A DNA stretch of 64,000 bases from Axinella damicornis (taxonomy: Eukaryota > Porifera > Demospongiae > Axinellida > Axinellidae). Numbering within the stretch: position 1 is the stretch's first letter; each line of letters begins with the position of its first letter. The stretch covers positions 17,808,242-17,872,241 of the forward strand of contig OZ007506.1 of assembly GCA_963931865.1 (NCBI GenBank), read 5' to 3'. The position numbers and the translations under genes were made by a program. Below, piece by piece: positions 46,302 through 55,739 of the stretch. The notes below the pieces were generated by a model. It was given only the letters and a program-made list of their open reading frames with translations. It made no database searches and was not told the origin of the DNA.

Positions 46302-49300
46302 ACTCTATGAAACTTTGCCTGTGATGGCAATCAACTTACAACACTGTCTCTACAAGACTCTTAGGAATACCTGCTACTTACCTGTTACCTAGCTGATGGG
46401 GGGAGTTGTCGTTCAAAGTGAACATTAGTTAGCCTCGTTCCCACGCCTTCTCGCCCCAGCGATTGTCGCTTGCAGTACTAACGTGGGCGTAGCGACAAAC
46501 GCTGAGGTGAGAAGGCCTGGGAACGAGGCTAAACATTAGTCAGTCCTCCCTTAGCACCCTCACGTGTACGAAGCAGTTTCATGTGACATTTCAAGAGGTG
46601 CACACGATGGTGACCATTTTGTGCATGTATGTACTGTGCGAATCCTCCCTTCCTTCTGCAAAGATGCGAGACAAAATCTGGGACAGAAGCCTGGGTACGA
46701 GGCTAGTTATTAGTAGCAGACTTCTAGCCCTGTCTCATGGTTCACTAAAATGGCCGCTGGTCATGTGAATTTATCAATACTTGATGTTACTGACTCTGTA
46801 ACATTTCTATGGTAATGTTTCCACCCAAGTTTCCACCATGCAAACTCATGAAACAGGGGCCGCTGTTGAAAAGGCGTACTTACTCCCACCCCTGTCAGAC
46901 ACGGGAGGCAACACTGTTAGCAACACTCTTAGCAACTCTCTCTTCAAAGGGAGCCAGTGTACACTGTGTGGGCAGGATGTGTAAACTGCCCCAGGGTTGT
47001 AAGGCACCAGGATAGCACGTCATGTGACAACAGCAAGTCAACAAAGCACATTGCATTATCAATCAGCAATGATAACTTGTCTCCTTCCCATACCCTCATA
47101 CGCCCGCGGGTCTGGGCACGAGACTAATCTACATGGGGAACAGGCTTTGCCCAGTTATACCTCTGCTCTTCCTACAGCCAGCCTTCGCAACAATTTTAGG
47201 GGTCGGAGTTTCTTCTTATACAATTGTTATTGATGCCTCATCTTCAATAACATAGTAGCCAAGATCAGCTACAATCATGATTAAAGGTACTTACCTGTAA
47301 AGGTGTAATGCTAACCACCCACTGTTACAGTGTATGCTGGCAATAATAGTCAAGACATGGGTGTCAGGTTACAACCATTAGTGCCACTCAAAAGACAGCA
47401 GCCCCAGAGAATTCACAGCAGGGCCAAATAAAGGCCACCCCACAGCTGTGAATGCTGCAGGGAGTTATTCATGATTTGGGCAAAGAGACATTCATTAGCA
47501 GCCAAGCTGTATGCTGGTTAACAATGCCCTACTATATATCCACTAGAGGCGTGGAAGCGGATGCAGAGGGAGGAGAGGCCTGCGAGGGACATATGTAGAG
47601 TGTGATCACTCACAATGTGTGAATTGCTACTTGCAGTCATGTATAGCTATAGTGTGCAGGAAAGACATATCACAGCACACGAGGCTGACATATCGCAGCA
47701 CACGAGTCACCTCTGTCCAACAGGAGGTGTGCTCAAAATCATCACCGGAACTCTAGGCCCACAGTGCAGCACGAGGCAGACATATCACAGCACACGAGGC
47801 TGTGCAGGAAAGACATATCGCAGCACACGAGGCTTGGAGGAATTTGACATTTGTCTCACTCCTCTGCCAATTGCATTCGTACCGCTTGCTTGCTGCAGTC
47901 AAATGATGCTTAAGCATTGGCCTAGTGTGGTGTAACACTGTCAAAAGGCACTACAAAACCCTTAACACACTTCTGACCACTGGCAGTATGCACGAGCGTC
48001 AATGAATAGTCAAGAGCTGGGTGTCCAGTTACGTACATCAAATGGTGTGCAGAGGACAGCAGCCCCAGAGAATTCACAACAGGACCAGATGAAGGCCATC
48101 CCAGAGCTGTGAATGCTACGTGGGCCGAGGGAGTAGGGGATATAATATATTCATGATTTGGGCAGAGAGATATTAATTTGATTTTAACCCCTGAGGGGTT
48201 TAACCCTTTAAGCCCCAATGACGTCTATAGGCGTCATTTAGACCCTATGCACTTGTAGGGCTTCTCGCCAGTCCAAAAAGAGACCAAAAAGTCTTCAGAG
48301 GGCCTAGGGACGACTTTCAGGCACGAACTCAAAAATTTGGTCAGATTTCGGCGCGCCTCCCCCACTAAATGTACAAGCGGGGGGGTTTCGAAGGGGGGGC
48401 GGCAGCCCCCCCTTCGGCCTGTCATGGGCGTTTTTTTTAATTTTAATGAGATTCATTGACCCGAGAATTTTTGATTCTAATGATATTCATAGACCCCACC
48501 CAGGGCCTGAAGAAAACCTGCAAATTGGTGGTGTAAGGTGTGCCATCAGTCAGATCTGGCCCAAGTTTAGGGAAATGCTGGGCGAAAATCCGGCTGACAT
48601 CCACCTTTGACCTCCGATTGCTGGCCTTGTGGGGGGTCGTGAATATCATTAACGGTATTGCCAGAGGGGTCTCTCCATGTGTGCGGGCCCCACCAAGTTT
48701 GGCCGCTGAGGAGCGAATGCTGTGGGAGAGGAGTACCTACGAAAGTGGTGTGCGCTGAATGCATGAAAATGTGTTGTCTTGGTGGGAAGAATTCGGTGGT
48801 TAAAGGGTTAACTACCACACTTGTGGCTAATTAGGGCCTGTAAACCAGGTACACAGGACTGATGGCTTAATGTCCCTCCGAGGACACCAGGAGGACACCA
48901 AGGTGATGATTTTGAGCACACCTCCTGTTGGACAGAGGTGACTCGATTCTGGGAACTCTTGGCCCACAGTGCAGCACTTTAAAACTCGTTCGCATAACAG
49001 TTATTCACGTTGAAAAAGCTTCACAGCAAAGAATTCCAGCCGCTGTGGACCCGCCATGGTGAGAAATGTACTTGAATATTTCGGCCCGATCCTTCACACT
49101 ACACTGCTTGCTTGTAGTTCTCCCGCATCTTGAACCTCTTGGCTCACTTGAGCGACAGCACGAGAAGGTTTTCACTCAACGGTGACCGTTTTGAGTCTGG
49201 AAGTCTTATCTCCTGAACGAAAGTAGCGCAAGAGAGTCATTAGTTGCGCAGCATTAATATTGGACGTGGCTGGTACACGTTTGTTTCCGAAATTAATAGT

Positions 49301-52300
49301 TGCCCGCATTCCCAGAATTTGTGTGATAAATTTTCGCGTTTGAAGGCAATCGCGAAAATATTTAAACAAGGAAGTATCCTGATGTACTGCACTTGGCCAC
49401 AATGCCTGTAGCTTGTTTATCACCAGCTTATTCATGTGGCAGTGCGAACAACAAGAATTGCAAGCAGCTGACACCAGTGTCCATGCAAGATGCCATTGTT
49501 TGAAGTGTTTACAAGCGACAATAGCTGCCATGGGAACCTACATGTCCTGGGAACAAATAATTATGTCAAGCTGACTGGAAATTTCCTTCACAAAGGAACA
49601 GTGTCTGCACAAGATCGTGTACATGACACACACACACACACACACGCACGCACACACACACATACTCAAACACACGCACATGCACACGCGCACGCGCACG
49701 TGCGTGCACACACACACACACACACCCACTCACTCACTCACTCAAACACTGACAGTTCCTGTCAGAACACAATTTCACCTTCAGTGAACTGTGCACTGAA
49801 ACCAGCCAACCTGACTACATGCATGCCTACCACCAGCTGCCGGACTCGGACACTACTATACTGGCACTACTATACTATAGCGCCAAGTAAATGCCAGAAT
49901 GCTCATGTAAACATCCAGGCAGCTGCAGTCACAAGAAACTCCCACTCATGCACATTCCTCCCATGCCAGTCACATTCAACTTCCTCAGAAGCTGAACAGT
50001 GCATACCAACAGCTACCTATAATTAATCACTTCACTTCCTTGCCATCACACACTCAGTATATACACTCCAGGATGCTCAAAGTTCAAAGTTCAGAACCCG
50101 CACATTCATATCACATTCCTGTCACATTAGAACCAGAGGAAGAGGTTGAATAGCTGGTTTCAGATATTAACATTACACTGCCTCCTGCAGAGACAGCAGC
50201 AGCCATCGTTTCAGCACAATATGGCAAATCTTCCTCTTCCACCAAGAAACCACCGATTCTCTGGATCCATAATTAACCCAGTCAGTGATGTGCCCTACTA
50301 GTCTTGTCTGAATCATGACATAGATTTGTTGCAGTGATACAGCACTGAAAACAGGTTTCTAAAGCAACCAACAGCCTCGGTAACAGAAGGACCCTCGGAG
50401 TGACACAGTGTTACTATGGTAATGCTGGTCTTGCCTCCTCACTAAATGAAAGCAACCCTCTATCAACCCTCCATCAGCTCCACATCCTGCCAACAGGAGT
50501 AAGCAGAGAGAGGAACACCTGCACCACCTGCCGTACTCCACCACATGGAGTCCCAGAATTGTTCTTATACCAACCCAACATCATCCAGAAACCATAGCCA
50601 TAACCGCTGGCCAATTGCCAGTACAGAGGGTTTATCAGATCATTTCAAACCTGAAAAACACTGTAGTATTCCCTGTAATGTGTTGTAATGTTTGTATACT
50701 CAGGGCAGCAGCGGCATAGAAGAAGTGGTACGGCCCACTCGTAGCGCAGAGGCGCGAAGTGCCTATCTGTCCGCGCGAAGCGCGAAAAAAACATTTCGCA
50801 TGTATTTTCAGCAATGAGGAAGCGCTCTCGTAGCATCAAAATGGCCGTTTTGGGAAAGAAAAGACCTTGGCTGCTGTGGAGGCCCACAACTAGGACGAGA
50901 AACAGATGCCATTGCCGAGTCTGCATATAAGTAGATTATGCGTGACTACACTGCACGTGATATTATAATCAGGTCGGCTGGAAAAGTGGTCCGGCCAAAG
51001 CCGGACCAGCCGGACCGGCGGCGCCGCCTCTGGTACATGTATGTGTGTGTTAATCACAAGCTAACCGCCTACCGGCAGTCTAGGAAGTGTGAGCTCGTGG
51101 ATGCAATCAGAGTGAGATCAGAGTGAGCTGAAGTATCAAGGTGCTGGTACGACCTAAGACATCAGTCTGAGTTGGGTTTGCCTTACACTGGGAAATACAC
51201 ACCACTAGGGTCATGGGATTAATAAAATGATTACTGTTGCAAGTAATTACTAGATAATCCAATTAATCAATAACCCTCCTCCAGTCCTTTAAGCCCACAT
51301 CTCTCAGGTGAATATCATTCGAGTAGCCTTGTGCTCACTACCAGCTACGTATCATATCATCTTTTACGTCATTCATAACACATTGCATAATCAGAACAGC
51401 CTACCACTAGCCTGGAAATGAGGGGGCCCCCGGGTATAACTACCCCTACACACAATATGCCCAAATCTAGATAGCCCACATAGCCAATTTGATAATCATT
51501 ACAAGATCAAAGGCAGGGAAGAGGGTATTCATTACAACAGTCAAATACATGAATTACTGTAGGAAGTGACCAGCAGGGTCTCGACCTTGTTTATCCTGAT
51601 CCCTACAAGTGCATTGTTCCAGTCAAAGGACCTTACAGCTTGTGAATGTAGCACCACTGTACATTTTCCTGCATTCAAGCCACAAATATGCTTTGATTCC
51701 TGGCCTAACACCACTCAATATAAGTGGAACAGTACTGACCCAATGGACTATGGTGGCTAAGGGTCAAATGAGAGGAACTTTAGTCAGCACCTGTGGTATG
51801 TAGCCTTGAACCCAGGCATGGAGGAGGGGGAGAGAGTGCCTGGGTTCGAGGCTACACCTGTGGAGAAGACTTAGGTACCAAGCTAGAAGTGTAGACTTCT
51901 CTGGACTCACGTTCATGTTGGCATGCCAGCTGATGGCGATTGTGTCCACATGGGCCGGCAGTGTGGGGAGGGTGTCCACTAGCATACCCGAGCCCTCACC
52001 GCTCCCTTCCTCTGGGCTGAGTTGAAGTGAGCGATCGGGAAGAACTGATACCATGCCATGGCGTACGATGTCCACAGCGCGACCTGTGTGCAAGGGGGAG
52101 TGGAGGGAGGGGGAGAGAGGGGGAGCGAGGGAGGGGGAGAGAGGAGGGAGGGAGGGAGGGAGGGAGGGAGGGAGGGAGGGAGGGAGGGAGGGAGGGAGGG
52201 AGGGAAGAGGGAGGTGGGAGGGGAGGTGAATGAGAAAAGGAAGGAGGGAGGGAGTGAGGGAAGAAGAAGGTGGAGAGCTGACACCACAGCTACATTCCTT

Positions 52301-54760
52301 GCTTGCAGTTACTCATGGACAGCAACCTTGTCCCAAACTAGCGTATGAGAACAGCAACACCTCCACAGAGGGAGTGTCAACAGAGAGCAGAACGTGTGCC
52401 AGCACACAATTACTTAAAAGTACAACTCGACATGTGGGTGTACAGCGGAAACACACTTAAAGGGTATATACTCTGATTTAAGGACTCTTGGATAATCAGG
52501 ACGATTAGCCTCATCCCAGGCTAACCATTCACCAGCTTGCAGTGTATAGAAGGGGAACAGTTGCGAAGGCCTGGGAGCATCCATCCCGTGAATGGTATAC
52601 TCTGTGTTGCGGCTCACAAACAGCTAAGTTTACAATGTATTCCCATGCTAAAATCTATTAAGCACAGTACAGAGGTCCACAGCGTCTGACAATCCCATTA
52701 GCTGGCTAAACGCAGATCCTGTTAGCAGTTCACAGGGATATCAAGTTGCAAGCACACCACAAACACCACTAGTTAGAGCAAGTTAAAGCAAGCCACTTTA
52801 ACGCATTCTTCTTCAGGACACATTCCACGCATAACTCACACCGCCTTCAATGGCTGTGGCCGGGTAGCCGCTGCACAAGTCAAGCATTGCAGTGCACTGT
52901 CTGGTAATCAAACACTCGGAGAGGATAACCAGAAGATAATTGGTGGCGACAAGGAATGAAAACAAAGCCAGGCTTCACTCGTTCCCGCTCTACTTGATAC
53001 ACATTACTTATATATGAAAATACAGCCTCATTTACAAGATTACAGGTCTACAGTGCACTGTAGTCAGAAGACCTTAAGACCATCTAACAATCTAACACTG
53101 CATCTGCGAACTAAGGTAGAGTTAGGCGCTGCGAACTAAGGTAGAGTTAGGCGCTGCAAACTAAGGTAGAGTTAGGTGCAACCAGCCCTGCACACAGTAC
53201 AGTGTCCCACGGCTGGATAGGGGAGGGGGCCTATCTCAACATTGTCTTGAGTGTGCATATGGAATTCACCAGCAAAAAAAAAACTGCCTTAGATGGGGGT
53301 AGTGACAGCAGGAAAAAAATCTCTGAGTGGACACTGGTATCTTGTCCTCATCCGAGTCATACATGAACTAAAGGTTGACAAAGCTGTAATCGCTCACTGC
53401 ACACTACAGACAAGGACGTGAACACCACTATAGTGCAGCTGTCGTTGCTCTCCTACACTACATGTATATAGTTTGTGACTGTTTTCTCACTGTTTGGGAC
53501 TGTTTGCTTCTCCATACATGCAGAATCAAAGCATATTTGTGGCTTTAATGTATCGTAAAAGCTCTTTGCCTAGAATATTGAAAGTACTACCAAATAATCC
53601 CCTCCACCATGTGACTCCACTAGTTGTGGTCCTTTTCATTAAGATTCTAAGAGTGTGTGAGCGAGCGAGTCAGTGAGCCAGAGTAGTAGCTACCTACACC
53701 AGACTCATGTGGAAGCAGTGAGGGAGGCGACAGCTCGCCAGACCTCCAGAAAGAGAACTGCCACGAGCCACACTAAAGTGAACACAATGAGAGAGGCGAG
53801 CTCACCTGACACAATTTGGGAGTGGTAGCAAAATGATAAAAAAAGGCAAATCTTTGATCTTAGTGGAATGCATCCAAGGTTGTATATATGTATTTCAGCT
53901 GTAGTTCAGGTTTGAATGGCAAGTAGCGCATATGAAGGTTGGCTCCTGAGCAACTATCAGCTTTCAGTATCCTTCACATCACAATAATTATATTATAGTC
54001 ATCTAGGAAAGCTTGACAATATTGACTATTGTGGTCACCAATTATCACTCTAAACAAACAATAAAACAGTTCTGCTGCAGTGCTCACGGAACAACTGATT
54101 CCAGTTGAAGTCTGTTCCCCTCATTGAACAATTATGCTCACATCTTACATCAAGCTTGCTCAAGTGAGCACTTCACAGATTGTGCACTCAGTGGCTAATA
54201 GCTGCAGTAACAATATCAATTGCAACTACCGGGTACAGCTCATGGTCTCTTCTCCACCATTTTTATACACTCACATCCACAAGTTTAGCCTCTTTCCCAG
54301 GCCTTCTCACCCCAGCGTTTGTTGGCAACACACGCTGGGGTGAGAAAGCCTGGGAATGAGGCTACCACAAGTTAAGGTACTGGCAGAGCTAGGGTTGGTT
54401 GGGAGGGTTTGATTACCAGTCGACATAAAGAGAAGTGTAAACATACTTGAGCTCATGTATTCAGGCATAAGAGCGATGAGCATAATTACCAGTTGATGTA
54501 TATAATAGCACCAGTAAATATAATCACCAGTTGATACACAGGGGTATAAACTTGTGAAGTTATACGCAGGGTAGCAAGCAGTTCAGCTTACCTCGTATCA
54601 ATTCAAAGTTGCTGGTATTGATGTAGTACGAGTGCAACTCTCTTTTGCAGATGTAGATTCTGTATGACGCTCCGCTCAAACAGAGCTCGCTCAGAGCAAG
54701 ACAGAGAGCAAAGAGAAAACACCAGTGCCCACACAGCCGCATGTCCGCACCCTGGGTCAT
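28938..54760 (-). CDS. RYK-like WIF-domain receptor with mucin stalk and degenerate tyrosine-kinase domain
   Basis: Nineteen exons (complements): 54760-54592, 52083-51911, 44421-44322, 43921-43799, 42928-41858, 40090-39969, 39666-39554, 39263-39116, 39029-38960, 38762-38718, 37826-37703, 36938-36823, 35579-35472, 35143-35051, 34606-34389, 33553-33444, 33325-33169, 31748-31609, 30213-28938. All phases close, giving 1491 aa. Order: signal peptide (start may be the second Met, MRLCGHW); WIF domain ~30-190 (IAISWHANMN, NVSSAGTIPESRT, FSITFPCL), which binds Wnt in RYK/WIF1; Ser/Thr/Pro mucin-like stalk ~190-545; Cys-containing membrane-proximal module; TM ~717-741 (IVFAPVVGVLLVCIVIVVVF); kinase ~828-1100; Ser-rich tail ~390 aa. 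The kinase is atypical as in RYK: GDYGCVVSG loop, VMMKIL lysine, HPDLALRN for HRDLAARN, CDGA for DFG. It is probably catalytically weak or dead. Exon 10 and the exon 8 acceptor are the least certain joins. Confidence 0.85.
30818..31369. mobile_element. 552-bp MITE, ATTGGGGCGAGCCTGAG ends
   Basis: Left end ATTGGGGCGAGCCTGAGTGA. Right end GCTCAGGCTCGCCCCCCAAT is its inverted match. It shares both ends with the 289-bp element at 63504-63792 but has a longer internal part with (GCTT)n and a GC-rich block. It lies in an RYK-like intron. No coding capacity recognised. Confidence 0.7.
31799..32073. repeat. Near-perfect 116-bp inverted repeat with 42-bp loop
   Basis: Arms 31799-31915 and 31958-32073 differ by about one substitution and one base of length. 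The outer end begins ACAAGTAATAAAAAACATTT. It starts 51 bases upstream (in gene sense) of the acceptor of RYK-like exon 18, so the pre-mRNA would carry a very stable hairpin next to that exon. Confidence 0.9.
32400..32880 (+). other. Unexplained 112-aa frame in an RYK-like intron
   Basis: A plus-strand frame at 32535-32873 (antisense to the gene) has a Lys/Arg block (KKERRRRRKK) and a GAAGAA-rich core. It is preceded by GCGCATGCG and AAAATGGC words of promoter type. I recognise no family. A dispersed repeat or an antisense transcript are both possible. Confidence 0.25.
32900..33165. repeat. (CCCT)n-rich tract after RYK-like exon 17
   Basis: In gene sense this is a GGGA-rich tract beginning directly after the donor of exon 17. 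A comparable tract at 31440-31600 follows exon 18. Confidence 0.9.
34757..34822. repeat. (GT)n microsatellite
   Basis: Pure GT tail of a TGTGTAT-rich region (34610-34822) between exons 14 and 15 of the RYK-like gene. Confidence 0.95.
35335..35430. repeat. Three tandem 30-bp repeats
   Basis: The unit starts CACACCTACCAGCCTACTGA and ends CCACTCATGA, repeated three times and running into the C homopolymer at 35430-35455. Confidence 0.9.
35666..35706. mobile_element. Short MITE, TAGTCT family
   Basis: TGGTCTCAATCCCATACC at the left is mirrored by GGTTTGGGAATGAGACTA at the right. No clear target duplication. Confidence 0.55.
36631..36699. mobile_element. MITE, TAGTCT family with 9-bp TSD
   Basis: TAGTCTCAGAACCAGACTCC at the left is mirrored by GGAGTCTGGTTCCGAGACTA at the right with CAGCCC/GGGCTG inside. 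GTGACCCAC sits directly at both sides. Confidence 0.85.
36950..37570. repeat. Degenerate GGGAGG(G)TGCATGA-type minisatellite
   Basis: Dozens of imperfect 15-17 bp units upstream (gene sense) of RYK-like exon 12. Pro/Ser/His-rich frames of up to 407 aa crossing it are repeat artefacts that merely include exons 11 and 12. A second GGGAGG tract at 37830-38010 precedes exon 11. Confidence 0.9.
38862..38922. repeat. Hairpin in an RYK-like intron
   Basis: TTGGGCATTCTCTCTGCT is mirrored by AGCAGAGAAAATGCCCAG around an AT-rich loop. Confidence 0.65.
39271..39390. repeat. G homopolymer plus (GGGA)n
   Basis: In gene sense (TCCC)n then a C run lead directly into the CACAAG acceptor of RYK-like exon 8, so the repeat itself is the polypyrimidine tract. 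Confidence 0.95.
39797..39996. repeat. Three tandem copies of the 3' end of RYK-like exon 6 with its donor
   Basis: Each copy carries, in gene sense, a CTGGAACACAC-like exon end, GCTGAAAGTGTGAGT (donor) and AGTATACTTAGTTTGTATAC. Copies lie at about 39961-39996 (the real exon end), 39869-39902 and 39797-39832. The middle one is followed by the G run at 39909-39931. Confidence 0.8.
41394..41700. repeat. Three tandem ~110-bp repeats
   Basis: Shared blocks: CAATTTCAAGCCTGCTACTC, CCATTACCGTACATGCT, GTTCCCACAAGATGGTCTCC and GGTTACAAACAGTGTAA. Diverged copies in an RYK-like intron. Confidence 0.85.
43040..43280. repeat. 26-bp minisatellite, about nine copies
   Basis: Unit GGGGGTTACACTAAGCCCTG followed by CCTACA, in the intron just upstream of the mucin-stalk exon of the RYK-like gene. 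Confidence 0.95.
43629..43790. repeat. (CA)n-rich microsatellite
   Basis: Interrupted CA repeat immediately after (gene sense) the exon 4 donor of the RYK-like gene. Confidence 0.95.
43940..44170. repeat. GGGAGG/GGAAAGGG-rich tract
   Basis: In gene sense a long CCCT/CCTTTCCC pyrimidine tract leading into the CCTTCTAG acceptor of RYK-like exon 4. Confidence 0.9.
44430..44600. repeat. (GGGA)n microsatellite
   Basis: About 25 pure units then degenerate ones. In gene sense (CCCT)n lies directly before the CACCTCAG acceptor of RYK-like exon 3. Confidence 0.95.
44669..45216. mobile_element. 548-bp MITE, TA-flanked, CCGTATAGCGGGTTATTTTC ends
   Basis: Terminal inverted repeats of at least 26 bp begin CCGTATAGCGGGTTATTTTC and are bounded by TA on both sides, as expected for a Tc1/mariner-type non-autonomous element. 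Subterminal CACGAAATTTTC words recur in both orientations. The 101-aa frame inside does not resemble a transposase. Confidence 0.8.
46241..46299. repeat. (GA)n followed by a 34-base G run
   Basis: Deep in RYK-like intron 2; no splice site near. Confidence 0.95.
46430..46531. mobile_element. MITE, TAGCCT family with 9-bp TSD
   Basis: TAGCCTCGTTCCCACGCCTT at the left, GAAGGCCTGGGAACGAGGCT plus A at the right. A second inner inverted repeat around GCGATTGTCGC / GCGACAAACGC. Perfect AACATTAGT duplication at both ends. Confidence 0.9.
47330..48180. repeat. Diverged direct duplication with CACACGAGGCT tandem units
   Basis: 47340-47490 and 47990-48170 share AGCAGCCCCAGAGAATTCAC, AGCTGTGAATGCT and TTCATGATTTGGGCA. 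Between them are four units of GACATATCGCAGCACACGAG (47665-47832). Located in RYK-like intron 2. No coding. Confidence 0.8.
48200..48811. mobile_element. Non-autonomous piggyBac-like element
   Basis: TTAA at both ends, followed inward by CCCTTTAAGCC and (reverse) CCCTTTAACC, i.e. TTAA target duplication plus CCC-starting short TIRs as in piggyBac. A subterminal palindrome AATGACGTC...GGCGTCATT lies just inside the left end. Two minus-strand frames (63 and 83 aa) inside show no transposase motif that I recognise. Confidence 0.65.
49626..49738. repeat. (CA)n with CG-containing interruptions
   Basis: Alternating purine-pyrimidine tract with CACGCGCACG blocks (Z-DNA-prone). Confidence 0.9.
50645..51020. 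other. CpG-rich segment in RYK-like intron 2
   Basis: Contains palindromic CGCGCGAAGCGCG, AAAATGGCCG and GGCCGGACC-type words (GTGGTACGGCC near 50731, GTGGTCCGGCC near 50986) ending in GGCGGCGCCGCC. A 93-aa minus-strand frame starts with a hydrophobic stretch. It may be a dispersed repeat or an internal promoter. Not recognised. Confidence 0.3.
51801..51854. mobile_element. MITE, TAGCCT family
   Basis: TAGCCTTGAACCCAGGCA at the left, TGCCTGGGTTCGAGGCTA at the right. CACCTGTGG lies 4 bases outside the left end and directly at the right end, a 9-bp duplication disturbed by TATG. It sits 57 bases downstream (gene sense) of the RYK-like exon 2 donor. Confidence 0.8.
52100..52250. repeat. (GGGA)n-rich tract
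   Basis: In gene sense (CCCT)n leading into the CACACAG acceptor of RYK-like exon 2. Confidence 0.95.
53100..53175. repeat. Three tandem 25-bp repeats
   Basis: Unit GCGAACTAAGGTAGAGTTAG followed by GCGCT, in RYK-like intron 1. Confidence 0.9.
54286..54364. mobile_element. MITE, TAGCCT family with 9-bp TSD
   Basis: TAGCCTCTTTCCCAGGCCTT at the left mirrored at the right, second inner repeat CACCCCAGCGT / ACGCTGGGGTG. Perfect CCACAAGTT duplication. It shares its inner sequence with the element at 46430, so they are one subfamily. Confidence 0.9.
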
Positions 54761-55739
54761 GTGACGGTCATAATCTGTGGGGATGAAACGTTGATGGATG
54801 AACTTGTTTACAGAATGGAGTCGTTTACATCATGGGCATTATCACAACTATATACAACTTTGCACTCAAATGGTTTGTACTAAGAGTGGAGTTCAGAAAT
54901 ACCCTGTGCAAATAATTTTACCACCTGAGAGTGCATCAATCATTTATCATAGCCATTGCCGTTCTCACTAACTCAGACTACACAACCAGCTGTTGCAATG
55001 CAATCACCACAGTAGCTGAGTCAGTAGCTGAGTCAGTGGTAGGCCTACAGGGTGTATTTTAGCAAAACATGAGGCAGCTCGAATTTCATGTTCACAGTAA
55101 CTTCTATGTCCTTGCATGGACGAACCAACCCTCACAGATGACAAAACATGGATTGACTGCTCATACTCCAGCGCTACTCAGACAGCCATAACATAAATAG
55201 CCTGCTAGATGAGCCGATCAGTTCAGCTTTCAATAGCGTCAGCAGACTGATCACGGGACGAAGATGGTTATCTATACTATCCATGTGCTATTACGTTAGA
55301 CTAATGCACACGCTTTATCCTTGCAACCGCGACGTTCACACACACACACAACTCTAAGTACTAGACATATTAGTTTCAGAAACGGTACCTGATAGCTATC
55401 ATGGTTAATTTACACCAACTTACTTATCGGGCTACTCACCTGAGCTAGCTTCAAGCAGTGTTCAAGTATAATGGCTTACTGCAGCAGCATGTAGAAATTA
55501 TGCGACGATGTGCTGTGGACTCTAACTGCAGCAATCAGTTACCTCGCAATTAAGCCAATTTGTCGAAGACGAAACTTCCCACGACCACCGTGTCGCCAGT
55601 GTTGGTAGCAATGCTATTCACAGCTAGCTGCAGGTATTTCCCACATGTGCATGGCTGCACTCGTTATAATTACATTTTGTCATCTAATTATACGAACCTA
55701 ATTTAGTGTGCAATATTGAAATTCAAGTTTGCAATAAAG
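54761..55739. promoter_or_regulatory. Shared 5' region between the RYK-like gene and DNAJC8
   Basis: The two start codons face away from each other across 979 bases with no other gene. A bidirectional promoter is therefore likely, most plausibly nearer DNAJC8, where CpGs and an AAGATGGC start context occur. No TATA box found. 55015-55040 has a short GTAGCTGAGTCA repeat. Confidence 0.45.

Noticed and set aside
52414..52617. Minus-strand 67-aa frame considered as an additional WIF exon
   Set aside because: The exon pair 54592/52083 already joins in phase and completes the WIF domain; no suitable acceptor was seen for this frame.
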